The notes under the pieces: generated by a model | Database searches by the model: none | Seen by the model: only the letters and a program-made list of their open reading frames with translations | What the model was told of the DNA's origin: nothing | Made by a program: the position numbers and the translations under genes | In this document: positions 1-8,954 of the stretch, piece by piece | Layout of the letters: each line of letters opens with the position of its first letter | Numbering within the stretch: the stretch's first letter is position 1 | Assembly (NCBI RefSeq): GCF_001190945.1 | Contig: NZ_CP011112.1 | Span: 5,084,001-5,148,000 of the forward strand | Source: Luteipulveratus mongoliensis | GTDB taxonomy: Bacteria; Actinomycetota; Actinomycetes; Actinomycetales; Dermatophilaceae | Length of the DNA: 64,000 nt | Direction of reading: 5' to 3'

Positions 1-252
1 GTCGCTGTAGAGCAGCACCGCGTTGGGCAGCTGGACCGGTGATCGGCCCGTGCAGTCCAACCACCACTGGCCGGCCCGGCACGTGATGGTGCCGTGCACC
101 CGGCTGACCTGCAGGTCATCGGCGCCGATGCAGAGGTCGACCTCGAGCCGGTTGCGCCCGAACCGGACGACCAACCCTTCCTGCGGAGCGATCGTCACGC
201 CGTCCGCGACGAAAAGGGTGCCCGGGACAGATCCGTCGGGGTGGGGTTCCAT
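1..252 (-). CDS. FHA-domain protein, C-terminus outside window
   Basis: An ATG at 252 on the minus strand is preceded by AGGAGG six bases upstream and opens 84 codons that run off the left edge. The translation contains VVRFGRNRLEVD and, about 15 residues later, SRVHG. This is the FHA pattern (R, then S-x-x-H), a module that binds phosphothreonine peptides. It lies downstream of, and on the same strand as, the Ser/Thr kinase, so the pair may be a kinase and its phospho-reader. Only the FHA N-terminal part is visible, so any fused domain is unknown. Confidence 0.75.
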   Translation of the reverse strand, partial: MEPHPDGSVPGTLFVADGVTIAPQEGLVVRFGRNRLEVDLCIGADDLQVSRVHGTITCRAGQWWLDCTGRSPVQLPNAVLLYSD

Positions 253-340
253 CCCAATCCTCCTGCTACGTCGAGCAGTACGTTGCGACGCTATCCGAGT
301 TGACCCTGCCCGGTGTGTCTCACGTGTCGCGAGGCTCAGC

Positions 341-422
341 CTGAGGAGTGACCGCTCGACAGCTTCCTCAGGTGCGTCACTCCCCCAGGACCTGAGGAGA
401 GGCCACTCGACCGCCTCCTCAG
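341..422. repeat. Two tandem 31-bp palindromic-ended units
   Basis: Units at 341-371 and 392-422 both begin CTGAGGAG and end with TCCTCAG, so each can fold into a 7-8 bp stem. Their interiors (GACCGCTCGACAGC and GGCCACTCGACCGC-like) are related but not identical. They occupy the gap between the kinase stop and the FHA gene. They could be a double terminator, a processing site or an operator. No T-run follows either unit. Confidence 0.6.
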
Positions 423-443
423 ATCACGCTCGGCTCGTCCGGC

Positions 444-2270
444 TCAACCCGCTGGCAGGTGGCGTACGACGGTGCGCGCCAAGGTGGTCGCCGTCGGGCA
501 CAGACTCTGGCCGGCGTTGGTGCCTCCGGCCTCGAGGCTCACGGTGACGGTCTCCTCGCGCTGGCGCGGTGTGCCTCGTTGAGTCGGCGGGTCTGGTGTG
601 TAGCGGCGGTGGACGACCGTCACATCACACTCATCGACGTGGCCGTCGTTCTTGGAGGTGGACACGTATCCGGCGTGCCCGTCGAGGTTGACCCGGGTGC
701 CGTCCGGTGGGTCGTCCTCCAGCGGCCACTCCCGCCCGAAGGTCACCGTGATCTGCTTGTCGCCGTGCTCCCAGTAACAGGTCCAGCGGCCATAGTCCGG
801 CTCGGCCGTGGCAGCCGCGCCCAGGCCCGCCTTGACGTCTGGCCCGCTCAGGGTGGCGCAGGCGTCCACATCGCCAGTTGACCCTGCTGCGAACGGTTTT
901 CGGCGTGGGATGGGGCCTTGCTCGAGCCGCCCGTACGTCGCCAGCGCGACCGCTTCGGCCGCTCCGCACAGTGGCGCCGGCTTCTCCTGCACGTTGCGGG
1001 CGAAGATCACCACGCGGTAGAGGTTGGGCAGCGTGATGGTCCGCTGACAGCGGTTCTCCTCCGGCGGGTCGGCCTGCACCTGACTGATGCGGCCCCGCAC
1101 GGGCGGCTGGGCCGGATACTCGTCGGGAGACTGGAGCTCCAGCGCCACGTCCACTGCACCGCTCTTGTCTGTCGGCGTGACGACGACGTCGCAGTGGTTG
1201 AAGTTGCCGTAGTCGGGCTCCATGGCGACGGAGCCAAACCTGGACAGCGAGGCCGGGTCGAGCAGCGCGCACGGGTCCGCCGTCCGCGGATCGCCCAGGG
1301 AGCCGGGAGGTTCGGCCTTCGCCGCCGGCGAGCGCGAGAGCACGCCGGTCATCAGCACGGCGGCGACGAGACCGGCCACGGCCACTGCAGCGACTATCGG
1401 CACGGACCACCGCCACCGTCGCCACCAGGCGGGTCGTGGGCCGCCGCCGGCCCGACCACCATCTCCGGTCGTGACCTGGTCGTCGATCTCACCAGGCTGG
1501 TCGCCGCTGATCAGCTGTCGAGCGCGTACGGCCGCGGGTCGCTGCTCGGGCTCCTCACGCATGAAGGCGCCCAGCGCCTCGGCGAGTTCCCCTGCAGGAG
1601 CTAGGGGTTCGAGGTCGTACGACGCCGCCCGCCGCGTCTGCGCGAACGGCCCACGCTCGCCATCACCCCAGGGCGAATCCCCGGTGCTGGCGGCGTACAA
1701 CGTGGCGCCGAGCGAGAAGACGTCAGCGGCGGAACCGGCTTCCTCTCCCTTGGCGACCTCTGGCGCCAGATATCCAGGCGTACCAGCGTGATACGCGCCG
1801 CCCGTGACGGTCGCCTCGGTCCATCGGGCGATACCCAGGTCCGACAGCATCGCGGTGCCGTCCTCGGCGATCAGCACGTTGCTCGGCTTGATGTCCCGAT
1901 GCACGATGCCGTTCGCGTGCATCGCCGCCAGTACGTCGGTCAGGTCGGCGCCCACCCTGCGGACCTGTGCAGGCGTCAGCGGTCCGTCAGTACCGAGGAC
2001 CTCGTCCAGGCTGCGGGAGGGCACGTACTCCATCACCAGCCAGCAGTCGTCTCCGTCGACCACGACGTCGTGGACGGTGACGACCTTGGGATGCGTGAGC
2101 CGTGCACCGACCCGAGCCTCGCGGCGGATCTGCTCGGCATCTGCGGTGTGCGACCGCTTGAGCGCGACTGTGCGGCGAAGCTCCTCGTCCGTGGCGCGCC
2201 AGACCACGCCCATGCCGCCAGAGCCCAACCGCTGCTCGAGTCGGTAGCGCTGCGCGATCAGCCGACCCAT
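444..2270 (-). CDS. Transmembrane serine/threonine protein kinase (PknB type)
   Basis: 608 aa. The N-terminal kinase domain has the glycine loop GSGGMGVVW, the VALKR lysine, the catalytic loop HRDIKPSNV, the DLG metal site and GTPGYLAPE. After a low-complexity linker comes one membrane span (about residues 285-308, between RRWRW and LSRS). The outer part carries two related Cys-containing segments (DPCALLDPASLSRFG and VDACATLSGPDV), resembling DUF3558-like sensor modules. The outside segment is therefore probably the sensor. The ATG at 2270 gives the canonical start MGRLIAQRYRLEQ but lacks a clear ribosome site. A TTG at 2324 with GGAG upstream would add 18 residues. Confidence 0.9.
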   Translation of the reverse strand: MGRLIAQRYRLEQRLGSGGMGVVWRATDEELRRTVALKRSHTADAEQIRREARVGARLTHPKVVTVHDVVVDGDDCWLVMEYVPSRSLDEVLGTDGPLTPAQVRRVGADLTDVLAAMHANGIVHRDIKPSNVLIAEDGTAMLSDLGIARWTEATVTGGAYHAGTPGYLAPEVAKGEEAGSAADVFSLGATLYAASTGDSPWGDGERGPFAQTRRAASYDLEPLAPAGELAEALGAFMREEPEQRPAAVRARQLISGDQPGEIDDQVTTGDGGRAGGGPRPAWWRRWRWSVPIVAAVAVAGLVAAVLMTGVLSRSPAAKAEPPGSLGDPRTADPCALLDPASLSRFGSVAMEPDYGNFNHCDVVVTPTDKSGAVDVALELQSPDEYPAQPPVRGRISQVQADPPEENRCQRTITLPNLYRVVIFARNVQEKPAPLCGAAEAVALATYGRLEQGPIPRRKPFAAGSTGDVDACATLSGPDVKAGLGAAATAEPDYGRWTCYWEHGDKQITVTFGREWPLEDDPPDGTRVNLDGHAGYVSTSKNDGHVDECDVTVVHRRYTPDPPTQRGTPRQREETVTVSLEAGGTNAGQSLCPTATTLARTVVRHLPAG

Positions 2271-2451
2271 CACGATCGCCAGTCTGCCAGTTCGGACGCG
2301 GCCGTTTGGAGAACGATTTCTCAAGAGATTCTCCGTAAGTGGTCACGCTTCGTCTGAGCCCGAAACCACCGGGGACCCCTCCCCGCACGCATCACTAGAC
2401 AAGTGGTTGACCGATCCGTCACAGCCCACTTCACGACTGCCTAGGAGAACC

Positions 2452-3747
2452 ATGCGCTCATCGACAGTCAAGACCGGCCTCGGCATCACGACAGCACTCG
2501 CGGCAAGCCTGGCGTTCCTGCCCGGGCCCGCCCCCGCTCAGGCGCTCTTCCACGAAGGCGCCCCAGGCCTCTTCCACGAGGGCCAGCGCACCGCAGGGGT
2601 CGCCACGGTGAAGGACATCCCGCCGCCGGCATCCGGAAAGACGATCACCGTCGGACCAGGTAAGGACTTCGACAACATCCAGGACGCGGCCGACGCGGCG
2701 CAGCCCGGCGACAACGTCGCGATCACGCCAGGCACGTACGACGGCGGCCTCACCATCAACAACGACGGTGACGACGGCAAGTTCATCACCTTCTACGGCG
2801 ACGGCGGCCAGGCCGTGATCACCGGCGAGGGCGGCGGTGACGACGGACTGCTGCAGATCGGTGAGCACTCCTGGCAGCGCTTCATCAATGTGACGTCCAA
2901 GGACTCGTCCGGCTTCGCGGTCAGGGCCAACGGCGGACACGACCTGTCCTTCTCCGGCTTCGAGGTCGACGGCTCGCAGGACGGCGGCCTGGTCCTGTAC
3001 GGCGTCTCGAACATCCTGGTCGACGGCTGCGACATCCACGGCACCAACGCCGAGGGCACCTCCGCTGACGGTGAGGCCATGAGCCTCGGTGAGGGGTCGA
3101 GCAACATCGACGTCTCGCACTGCAAGGTGCACGACAACGGCGAGGAAGGCATCGACGTCAAGTACGACGATGACGCGAAGGCCAAGATCCACGACAACGT
3201 GGTCTCGAACAACCGCGGGCCGAACATCTACGTCGACTCCTCGAGCAACGTCGAGGTCTACAACAACGTCACGACCGGGACGAAGGAGGAGTCCAAGGCC
3301 GGCATCGCCCTCGCGGTCGAGCACTGGTCGGACAGCCGCACGCTCAACAACGTCAAGATCTACAACAACGTGAGCTACGGCAACGCGCAGGCCGGCATCT
3401 CGTTCTGGAAGGAGACCGACGGCACGATGTCGAACGTCCAGATCGTCAACAACACGTTCTACGACAACGGCGCCGGCTCGATCTCCTTCGACGCGGACGT
3501 CGAGGGCGACAACCTGTTGCGCAACAACATCTTTGGCGAGGGTGACGTCTCCAACGACGGGTTCACCAGCGACCACAACGTGGCCGGCGACCCCGGCTTC
3601 GTCGATCCTGCTGGCGGTGACTTCCACCTGAAGGCCGACTCCGAGGCCGTGAACGCCGGATCCGCAGACAGCGCACCGGCATTCGATCTCGAGAACCACC
3701 CGCGGCCAGCCGGGAGCGCTGTCGACATCGGCGCGTACGAGCAGTGA
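2452..3747 (+). CDS. Secreted right-handed parallel beta-helix protein
   Basis: 431 aa, starting at an ATG preceded by AGGAGA. A signal peptide (MRSSTVKTG, hydrophobic core, cut near APAQA) leads into a mature protein. It begins with the FDNIQDAADAAQPGD/ITPGTY pattern typical of pectate-lyase-like helices. It then repeats Asn/Asp-rich rungs (YNNVTTG, YNNVSYG, VNNTFYDNG) and ends with the common DIGAYEQ tail. Related proteins are polysaccharide lyases or surface carbohydrate binders; no specific catalytic set is assigned. It leads a run of five secreted-protein genes on one strand, 32 bases before the next, which suggests co-expression. Confidence 0.85.
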   Translation: MRSSTVKTGLGITTALAASLAFLPGPAPAQALFHEGAPGLFHEGQRTAGVATVKDIPPPASGKTITVGPGKDFDNIQDAADAAQPGDNVAITPGTYDGGLTINNDGDDGKFITFYGDGGQAVITGEGGGDDGLLQIGEHSWQRFINVTSKDSSGFAVRANGGHDLSFSGFEVDGSQDGGLVLYGVSNILVDGCDIHGTNAEGTSADGEAMSLGEGSSNIDVSHCKVHDNGEEGIDVKYDDDAKAKIHDNVVSNNRGPNIYVDSSSNVEVYNNVTTGTKEESKAGIALAVEHWSDSRTLNNVKIYNNVSYGNAQAGISFWKETDGTMSNVQIVNNTFYDNGAGSISFDADVEGDNLLRNNIFGEGDVSNDGFTSDHNVAGDPGFVDPAGGDFHLKADSEAVNAGSADSAPAFDLENHPRPAGSAVDIGAYEQ

Positions 3748-3779
3748 AACCGCACGCTCAAAGAGGGGAAGGAACCGTC

Positions 3780-4835
3780 ATGACACGTACGACCGCGAAG
3801 CGCCTTCGGGCCGCCGCCGCCATCACCGCGCTGGGCCTGGCAGCTGGGGTCGGCAGCAATGCCGGCGCCGCCGCGTCCGACGACCCTTGGGACCCAAGGC
3901 AACCCGGACCGACCGAGCTGTTCACCGGCACTGATGGCTCGCCCAACTACTTCCGGTCCGCCATCCCGGCCGATCCCAAGGTGGACCCGAAGTCCGACGC
4001 CATCATCGGCAGCATGGGAGACGACACCCCGCGCCTCAACGGCCCGGAGTGGCAGATGACCATCTACGAGACCAGCAACAGCGACCCCGAGTACAACCCG
4101 GAGTTCAGCGCGGACTGGGGTTGCTCCGTCGGCGGCAGCATGCACATCCCCGACTATGCGACTCGCGAGACTCCCGGGGTCGACGAGGAAGGGGACGCGT
4201 GGATCGTCGTCCACAACAAGGACGACGGGACGATCAAGTCGATCTGGGGCGCCAGCAAGGACGGTGGTCAGTGGAACGGCAGCTGTGGTGGCACCTGGCC
4301 GGCCGCGAGCGGAGGCGGTGCGGAGTCCAAGACCGAAGGCGTCGGCACCGGCGCCGAGGTCCAGGCGGGCACCGGCTTCATCCTCTACAGCGAGATCCAG
4401 TCGGGCTCGATCGACCACGCGCTCTACTTCACCTCTCAGACGAGCTGCTCGGACGACGTTCGCGCACCGGCCGGCAAGTCGGACGGTGACAGCTCGGACG
4501 ACTCGTGCGCGCCGATGGGTGCTCGTCTGCAGCTCGACCCGTCGGTCGACTGCAACGGCCTCGACGGAGCGTCCGCCGGCGAGAAGATGGTCTGCGTCGC
4601 GATGCAGAAGTACGGCGGCTACGTCCTGGACAGCGGCGGCCCTGGTCCGATCAGCGGTATCGGTGTCGCCGGCGACGACCTCACCGACCCTGACCGGCAG
4701 CCGTGGGAGAAGCCCGGTGACGGCATGCGTGACGGCGGCATCCTCAACAAGGTCGGTCTCGACGGATCTCAAGAGGCGCTGAGCCACATCCCGTGGGACA
4801 AGATGCGTGTCCTGTCCAGCTGGGACGGCAAGTGA
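3780..4835 (+). CDS. Secreted protein of unknown function, Cys-containing
   Basis: 351 aa. The ATG at 3780 has GGAAGGA upstream and opens a signal peptide (MTRTTAKRLRAAAAITALG, cut near NAGAAAS). The mature part contains six or more Cys and a C-terminal signature seen in a poorly characterised family of secreted actinobacterial proteins: SGSIDHALYF, then GARLQLDPSVDC, then MVCVAMQKYGGYVLDSGG. No catalytic site was recognised. The GH6 signal-peptide ATG lies 23 bases after this stop, and an alternative GH6 ATG overlaps it. It therefore very likely works with the cellulase-type enzyme. Confidence 0.8.
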   Translation: MTRTTAKRLRAAAAITALGLAAGVGSNAGAAASDDPWDPRQPGPTELFTGTDGSPNYFRSAIPADPKVDPKSDAIIGSMGDDTPRLNGPEWQMTIYETSNSDPEYNPEFSADWGCSVGGSMHIPDYATRETPGVDEEGDAWIVVHNKDDGTIKSIWGASKDGGQWNGSCGGTWPAASGGGAESKTEGVGTGAEVQAGTGFILYSEIQSGSIDHALYFTSQTSCSDDVRAPAGKSDGDSSDDSCAPMGARLQLDPSVDCNGLDGASAGEKMVCVAMQKYGGYVLDSGGPGPISGIGVAGDDLTDPDRQPWEKPGDGMRDGGILNKVGLDGSQEALSHIPWDKMRVLSSWDGK

Positions 4836-4858
4836 TGACACCACCGAAAGGACACCTG

Positions 4859-5815
4859 ATGACCACGCGACCAGCCGTTGCCCTCCTCGGCCTGCTGGCC
4901 CTCACTACCCTGTCCCCGGCAGTGGCTCCCGCCCACGCCGACGGGCCGGCGAACCCGCTCCAGGCCACCGACGGCTTCTACGCCGACCCGGACTCCAACT
5001 CGGCGCAGTGGGTCAAGGACAACCCCGACGCCGAGCGAGCTCCGACGATCAAGAAGGAGATCGCGGACAAGCCGGGCGCCCTGTGGCTCGGCGACTGGAC
5101 GGCCGACCCGAAGGCTGCGGTCGAGGCGTACACGAAGGCCGCCCAGGCCGAGAACAAGATGCCGGTGCTGGTGACGTACAACATCCCGGGCCGCGACTGC
5201 AAAGGTGAGTCCGACGGCGGGGCGGACTCACCCGAGGAGTACCGCACCTGGATCAGCCAGTTCGCTGAAGGGCTCGGCGACCGGCCGGCGGTGGTGATCC
5301 TCGAGCCCGACGCTCTCGCGCAGTACGACTGCCTGCCGGACCAGGGTCCGACGCGCCTCGAGCTGCTGCACTTCGCGTCCGATCAGATGGCCGGACACCC
5401 GAACACGTGGGCGTACATGGATGCCGGGCACTCGTCATGGATCGACTCCGGAGAGATGGCGAATCGCCTGAAGCAGGTTGGCGTGGAGGGGATCCGCGGC
5501 TTCGCGCTCAACACGTCCAACTACCAGACGACCGAGGACTCCGTGGCGTACGGCAAAGCGGTCAACGACGCAATCGGCGGCACCAGCCACTACGTCGTCG
5601 ACACCAGCCGCAACGGCACCGGCCCCAAGGGTGACGAGTGGTGCAATCCGGAAGGTCGAAAAATCGGTGTGCCCGCACAGACCAGCGACGACGCGGACAT
5701 GCTTCTCTGGGTGAAGAACGTCGGTGACTCGGACGGCGACTGCGGGCTCGGAGAGGGCACCAAGGCTGGTGACTTCACACCCGAGCTCGCTATGCATCTG
5801 ATCACCGGCGAGTAG
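4859..5815 (+). CDS. Glycoside hydrolase family 6 (endoglucanase/cellobiohydrolase type)
   Basis: 318 aa with a signal peptide ending near AHADG. Both GH6 signatures are present: VTYNIPGRDC (first catalytic Asp region) and VVILEPDALAQ (second, containing the catalytic acid Asp). Further family residues include WAYMDAGHSSW, FALNTSNY, DTSRNG and the C-terminal WVKNVGDSDGDCG. The enzyme cleaves beta-1,4-glucan with inversion. There is no carbohydrate-binding module, so binding may come from neighbouring secreted proteins. The ATG at 4859 is preferred because AAAGGA precedes it and it opens the signal peptide. An ATG at 4835 overlapping the upstream stop is the alternative. Confidence 0.92.
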   Translation: MTTRPAVALLGLLALTTLSPAVAPAHADGPANPLQATDGFYADPDSNSAQWVKDNPDAERAPTIKKEIADKPGALWLGDWTADPKAAVEAYTKAAQAENKMPVLVTYNIPGRDCKGESDGGADSPEEYRTWISQFAEGLGDRPAVVILEPDALAQYDCLPDQGPTRLELLHFASDQMAGHPNTWAYMDAGHSSWIDSGEMANRLKQVGVEGIRGFALNTSNYQTTEDSVAYGKAVNDAIGGTSHYVVDTSRNGTGPKGDEWCNPEGRKIGVPAQTSDDADMLLWVKNVGDSDGDCGLGEGTKAGDFTPELAMHLITGE

Positions 5816-5865
5816 CTCTCGCTCGCCCCCACGCCAGCGTGGTCCCCACAGCCAAGGAGAAGTGA

Positions 5866-7122
5866 ATGCGCCCCTCCCGACGATCACTGACCGTGTTGAT
5901 GGCGACCGCGCTGGCGACTTCCGTCGCGGCTCCCGTCGCGGCGGCTAGGGCCGACGAGCAGACGAAAACCGTTTCGTACCACGGGTATCAGATCCAGATC
6001 CCGGACGACTGGAAGGTCGTCGACCTCGCGCGGGACCCGCGGGCGTGCGTCAGGTACGACCGGCCCGCGGTCTATCTCGGCACGGCCGGCAAGCAGACCG
6101 ACTGCCCCGCCGGCCTGATGGGGCGAACCGCGGGCATCCACCTCGAGCCCATCACTGCCGCAACGGGATCCAGCGTGTCTGCCGGCGTCACCCGCACTCC
6201 CGCGGGTGACGCCGCGCCGGCGCGGCCGAGCAGCAAGCACGGACAGATCCAGTACGTCGTCGAGGCTGCCGGCCTGCTGGTCACGGCTGCACACACCAGT
6301 GCCACCGAGCAGTCGGTCCGAGACGTGCTCGGCGACGCCCGGCTGACGGCGAGCGCTCGGCGTACGCCCTTCGTTGCCAAGTCCGCGTCGCCGGCGGCAC
6401 AGGCGGTCGGCCCGCAGCCGGGGACGTACACGGGCGAAGGGTTCGATGCCTGCCAGGCCCCGGCGCAAGGCGCGATGGACGACTGGAAGGCGAGCTCGCC
6501 GTACTCCGCTGTCGGCATCTACATCAGCGGTGACACGCGTGCCTGCGAGCAGCCCAACCTGACCGCGGACTGGGTCACCGCCCAGACCGCGGCCGGCTGG
6601 CACCTGATCCCGATCGAGGTCGGCAAGCAGGCCTCCTGCTCGCGGTTCAGCAACAGGATGTCCAGCGATCCGGTCGTCGCTCGTACCGAAGGGTCGGACG
6701 CGGCGAGGGGTTCGGTGCAGGCGGCGCAGAGCCTCGGGATCCCCACAGGGAGCGTGCTCTACAACGACATCGAGCAGTACCCGTCCGACCCCCAGTGCAA
6801 GGACGCCTTCCTGTCCTACCTGTCCGGCTGGACCGACACATTGCACGAGGCGAGCTACCTCTCGGGCGTCTACTCGAGCGCGTCGTCAGGGATCGCTGAC
6901 GCGGCTTCGGAGACGACCAATCCGAGCTACACCGTGGTCGACCAGATCTGGTTCGCGTGGTGGAACGAGGCACACGACACCGCCGGTGGCAGATACGTCG
7001 GCGACGACCAGTGGGCCCTCCACCAGCGGATCCATCAGTACCAGGGTGGCCACGACGAGACGTACGGCAGCACGACGATCAACATCGACGGCAACTACCT
7101 GGATGTCGCCGCTCCGCAGTGA
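5866..7122 (+). CDS. Secreted DUF1906 (Rv2525c-like) glycoside-hydrolase-like protein
   Basis: 418 aa with AAGGAGA upstream and a signal peptide ending near AARAD. Residues about 25-170 form an N-terminal region of unknown type. From about residue 185 the DUF1906 barrel begins (GTYTGEGFDACQAPAQ, then VGIYISGDTRAC, GWHLIPIEVG, GSVLYNDIEQY, LSGVYSS, WWNEAH, INIDGNYLD). The family has a glycosidase-like TIM-barrel fold. Rv2525c itself is a Tat-exported mycobacterial protein linked to cell-wall biology. The context here suggests carbohydrate binding or hydrolysis, but activity is unproven. Confidence 0.85.
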   Translation: MRPSRRSLTVLMATALATSVAAPVAAARADEQTKTVSYHGYQIQIPDDWKVVDLARDPRACVRYDRPAVYLGTAGKQTDCPAGLMGRTAGIHLEPITAATGSSVSAGVTRTPAGDAAPARPSSKHGQIQYVVEAAGLLVTAAHTSATEQSVRDVLGDARLTASARRTPFVAKSASPAAQAVGPQPGTYTGEGFDACQAPAQGAMDDWKASSPYSAVGIYISGDTRACEQPNLTADWVTAQTAAGWHLIPIEVGKQASCSRFSNRMSSDPVVARTEGSDAARGSVQAAQSLGIPTGSVLYNDIEQYPSDPQCKDAFLSYLSGWTDTLHEASYLSGVYSSASSGIADAASETTNPSYTVVDQIWFAWWNEAHDTAGGRYVGDDQWALHQRIHQYQGGHDETYGSTTINIDGNYLDVAAPQ

Positions 7123-7151
7123 CTCGGACCGCCTGACTGGACGGAGCGCCC

Positions 7152-8741
7152 ATGACCCGCCTGCGCCGCGTTGTGCCCCTACTGACGGTCACGCTCGCCA
7201 TGCTGCTCGCGCTGATCGCGAGCCCGGCGGACGCGCAGGCGCCTGTCCCCCAGGCGGACAACGTGGTGGCCGACCCTGGGCTGGAGGCGCAGCCCGGGGG
7301 TGCGCTCGTCGCGCCGTGGTCCTGCGTCGGCACCTGCGGGGCGGACCTCGGGGACTCACCCCATGGTGGTCAGAAGAACGCGTTCACCCAGAGCGCCTCC
7401 GGCTGGAACGCGATCTACCAAACGGTCTCGGTGACGCCCGACACGACGTACGAGCTCACCGGCTGGATCCGTACGTCCGACAACCTCACCGAGGGCTACT
7501 TCGGTGCGCGGGTGCCCGGCGGCGGCGCGGTCCGCAACGAGAACCGGCTGCACGCCATCGGCCCGTGGACCCAGGTCACCGTGGTCGTCAGCAGCGGCCG
7601 CTCCGACAAGCTCGATGTGTACGCCGGCGCGTGGGCCAACGGGGACACCTGGCTCAAGCTCGACGACGTCTCCCTGGTCGTCATCGGCTCCAACCAGGTC
7701 GGGTCCGGCACCGCGATGTACCCACGCGCCGTACGGCTGGAGCACTCTGGTGACGCCAACGGACAGATCCTGGCGACGGCGTACGCGAATGACAACGGCA
7801 ACTACGGCGCGATCTTCCGCAGCACCGACGAAGGCCGAACCTTCAACAAGGTCAGCGAAGTTCGCGATCCACTCGCGTCCGGCGGTCAGTGCTGCCAGTC
7901 GATCTACGAGCTCCCGACGGCCGTCGGTGATCTGCCGGCGGGAGCGCTGCTGTTCTCCGCCACGTACAACCAGCAGGTGCGCCCGCTGGCGATCAACCTG
8001 TGGGCGAGCACCGATCACGGACTGACCTGGACCAAACGGTCCCAGGTCGTCGCCGGGCCGGGCGCGAACAATAAGGGCCTGTGGGAGCCCGAGATGCGTG
8101 TCAACGCCGAGGGCCAGCTGACCATCTACTACTCCGACGAGACCCAGTCCGCCCACAGCCAGGCCATCATGGAGGTCTTCTCGCCCGACGGCGGCAAGAC
8201 CTGGTCGCAACCGTATCCCGTTGTCTCGCTTGGCGATTGGGACGACCGCCCCGGTATGCCTGTCGTCCGCGAGCTCAAGAACGGCCAGCGCATCATGACG
8301 TACGAGATCTGCGGGCCCAACCATGGATGTGACGTGTTCTACCGAACGTCCGCGGACGGCGCAGACTGGGGCGACCCCGGTCAGGCCGGGACCCGCATCG
8401 TCGCGACCGACGGCACCCGCTTCCAGCACGCGCCGACCGTGACCGTCGTCGATGACGGATCGGCGACAGGCAAGCTCGTGCTCGCGGGTCAGCTCCTTGT
8501 CAACAGCGGTGGCGGCATCGACGGCGGCAACGGAATCACGTTGCTCACCAACACTTCTGGCGGCAGCGGCGCCTGGACCAGGATCTGGGCGCCGGTCGAG
8601 GTGCCCGAGGCGTACGACAACCCGTGCCCCAACTACAGCTCCGCGCTCGTCCCGACGGCCGACCAGGCGCACGTGCTCGAGATCTCGACGATGTGGGCGG
8701 GCCCGACGTGCATTGCCCGCTCCGCCACAGGACGAGTCTGA
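7152..8741 (+). CDS. Secreted sialidase-fold exoglycosidase with N-terminal CBM-like domain
   Basis: 529 aa with a signal peptide (cut near ADAQA). Residues about 32-175 look like a jelly-roll carbohydrate-binding module (WNAIYQTVSVTPDTTYELTGW, LDDVSL). The rest is a beta-propeller with Asp-box repeats: STDEGRTF, STDHGLTW, SPDGGKTW, SADGADWG. The RAVRLEHSGDANGQILATA opening resembles GH93 exo-arabinanases as much as true sialidases, so substrate is left open. It is the last gene of the five-gene secreted set and is followed by a nested hairpin. Confidence 0.8.
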   Translation: MTRLRRVVPLLTVTLAMLLALIASPADAQAPVPQADNVVADPGLEAQPGGALVAPWSCVGTCGADLGDSPHGGQKNAFTQSASGWNAIYQTVSVTPDTTYELTGWIRTSDNLTEGYFGARVPGGGAVRNENRLHAIGPWTQVTVVVSSGRSDKLDVYAGAWANGDTWLKLDDVSLVVIGSNQVGSGTAMYPRAVRLEHSGDANGQILATAYANDNGNYGAIFRSTDEGRTFNKVSEVRDPLASGGQCCQSIYELPTAVGDLPAGALLFSATYNQQVRPLAINLWASTDHGLTWTKRSQVVAGPGANNKGLWEPEMRVNAEGQLTIYYSDETQSAHSQAIMEVFSPDGGKTWSQPYPVVSLGDWDDRPGMPVVRELKNGQRIMTYEICGPNHGCDVFYRTSADGADWGDPGQAGTRIVATDGTRFQHAPTVTVVDDGSATGKLVLAGQLLVNSGGGIDGGNGITLLTNTSGGSGAWTRIWAPVEVPEAYDNPCPNYSSALVPTADQAHVLEISTMWAGPTCIARSATGRV

Positions 8742-8780
8742 CGACTTCCGTCTAGCCGGGCGCGAGGTTGCTGTCGCAGT

Positions 8781-8842
8781 GTGACTCGCCAACTCTCAGG
8801 TGGCTCCCTTCGAGGGGAGCCATCCACGAGGTAGCGAGTCAC
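8781..8842 (+). terminator. Nested inverted repeat after the secreted cluster
   Basis: An outer 9-bp arm pair (GTGACTCGC at 8781-8789, GCGAGTCAC at 8834-8842) encloses an inner 7-bp hairpin (GGCTCCC at 8802-8808, GGGAGCC at 8815-8821). It lies 39 bases after the exoglycosidase stop. No T-run follows, so it may be a factor-assisted terminator or mRNA stabiliser. Confidence 0.55.
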
Positions 8843-8954
8843 TTTGCGCGAGCGAATGGCGCAGCGGCGGGGAGAGCTGAGCGGGGCACGTACGACGGGT
8901 GGCGCGGGGCCGCGATCGGGGCAACGCCAGGACGTCGCGGACGACCACATCGAC

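Noticed and set aside
2458-3699. Long open frame on the minus strand opposite the beta-helix gene (and similar ones opposite other genes, e.g. 61944-63887)
   Set aside because: They mirror strongly coding, GC-rich genes, have no ribosome sites and show low-complexity Val/Asp/Arg-rich translations without family motifs.
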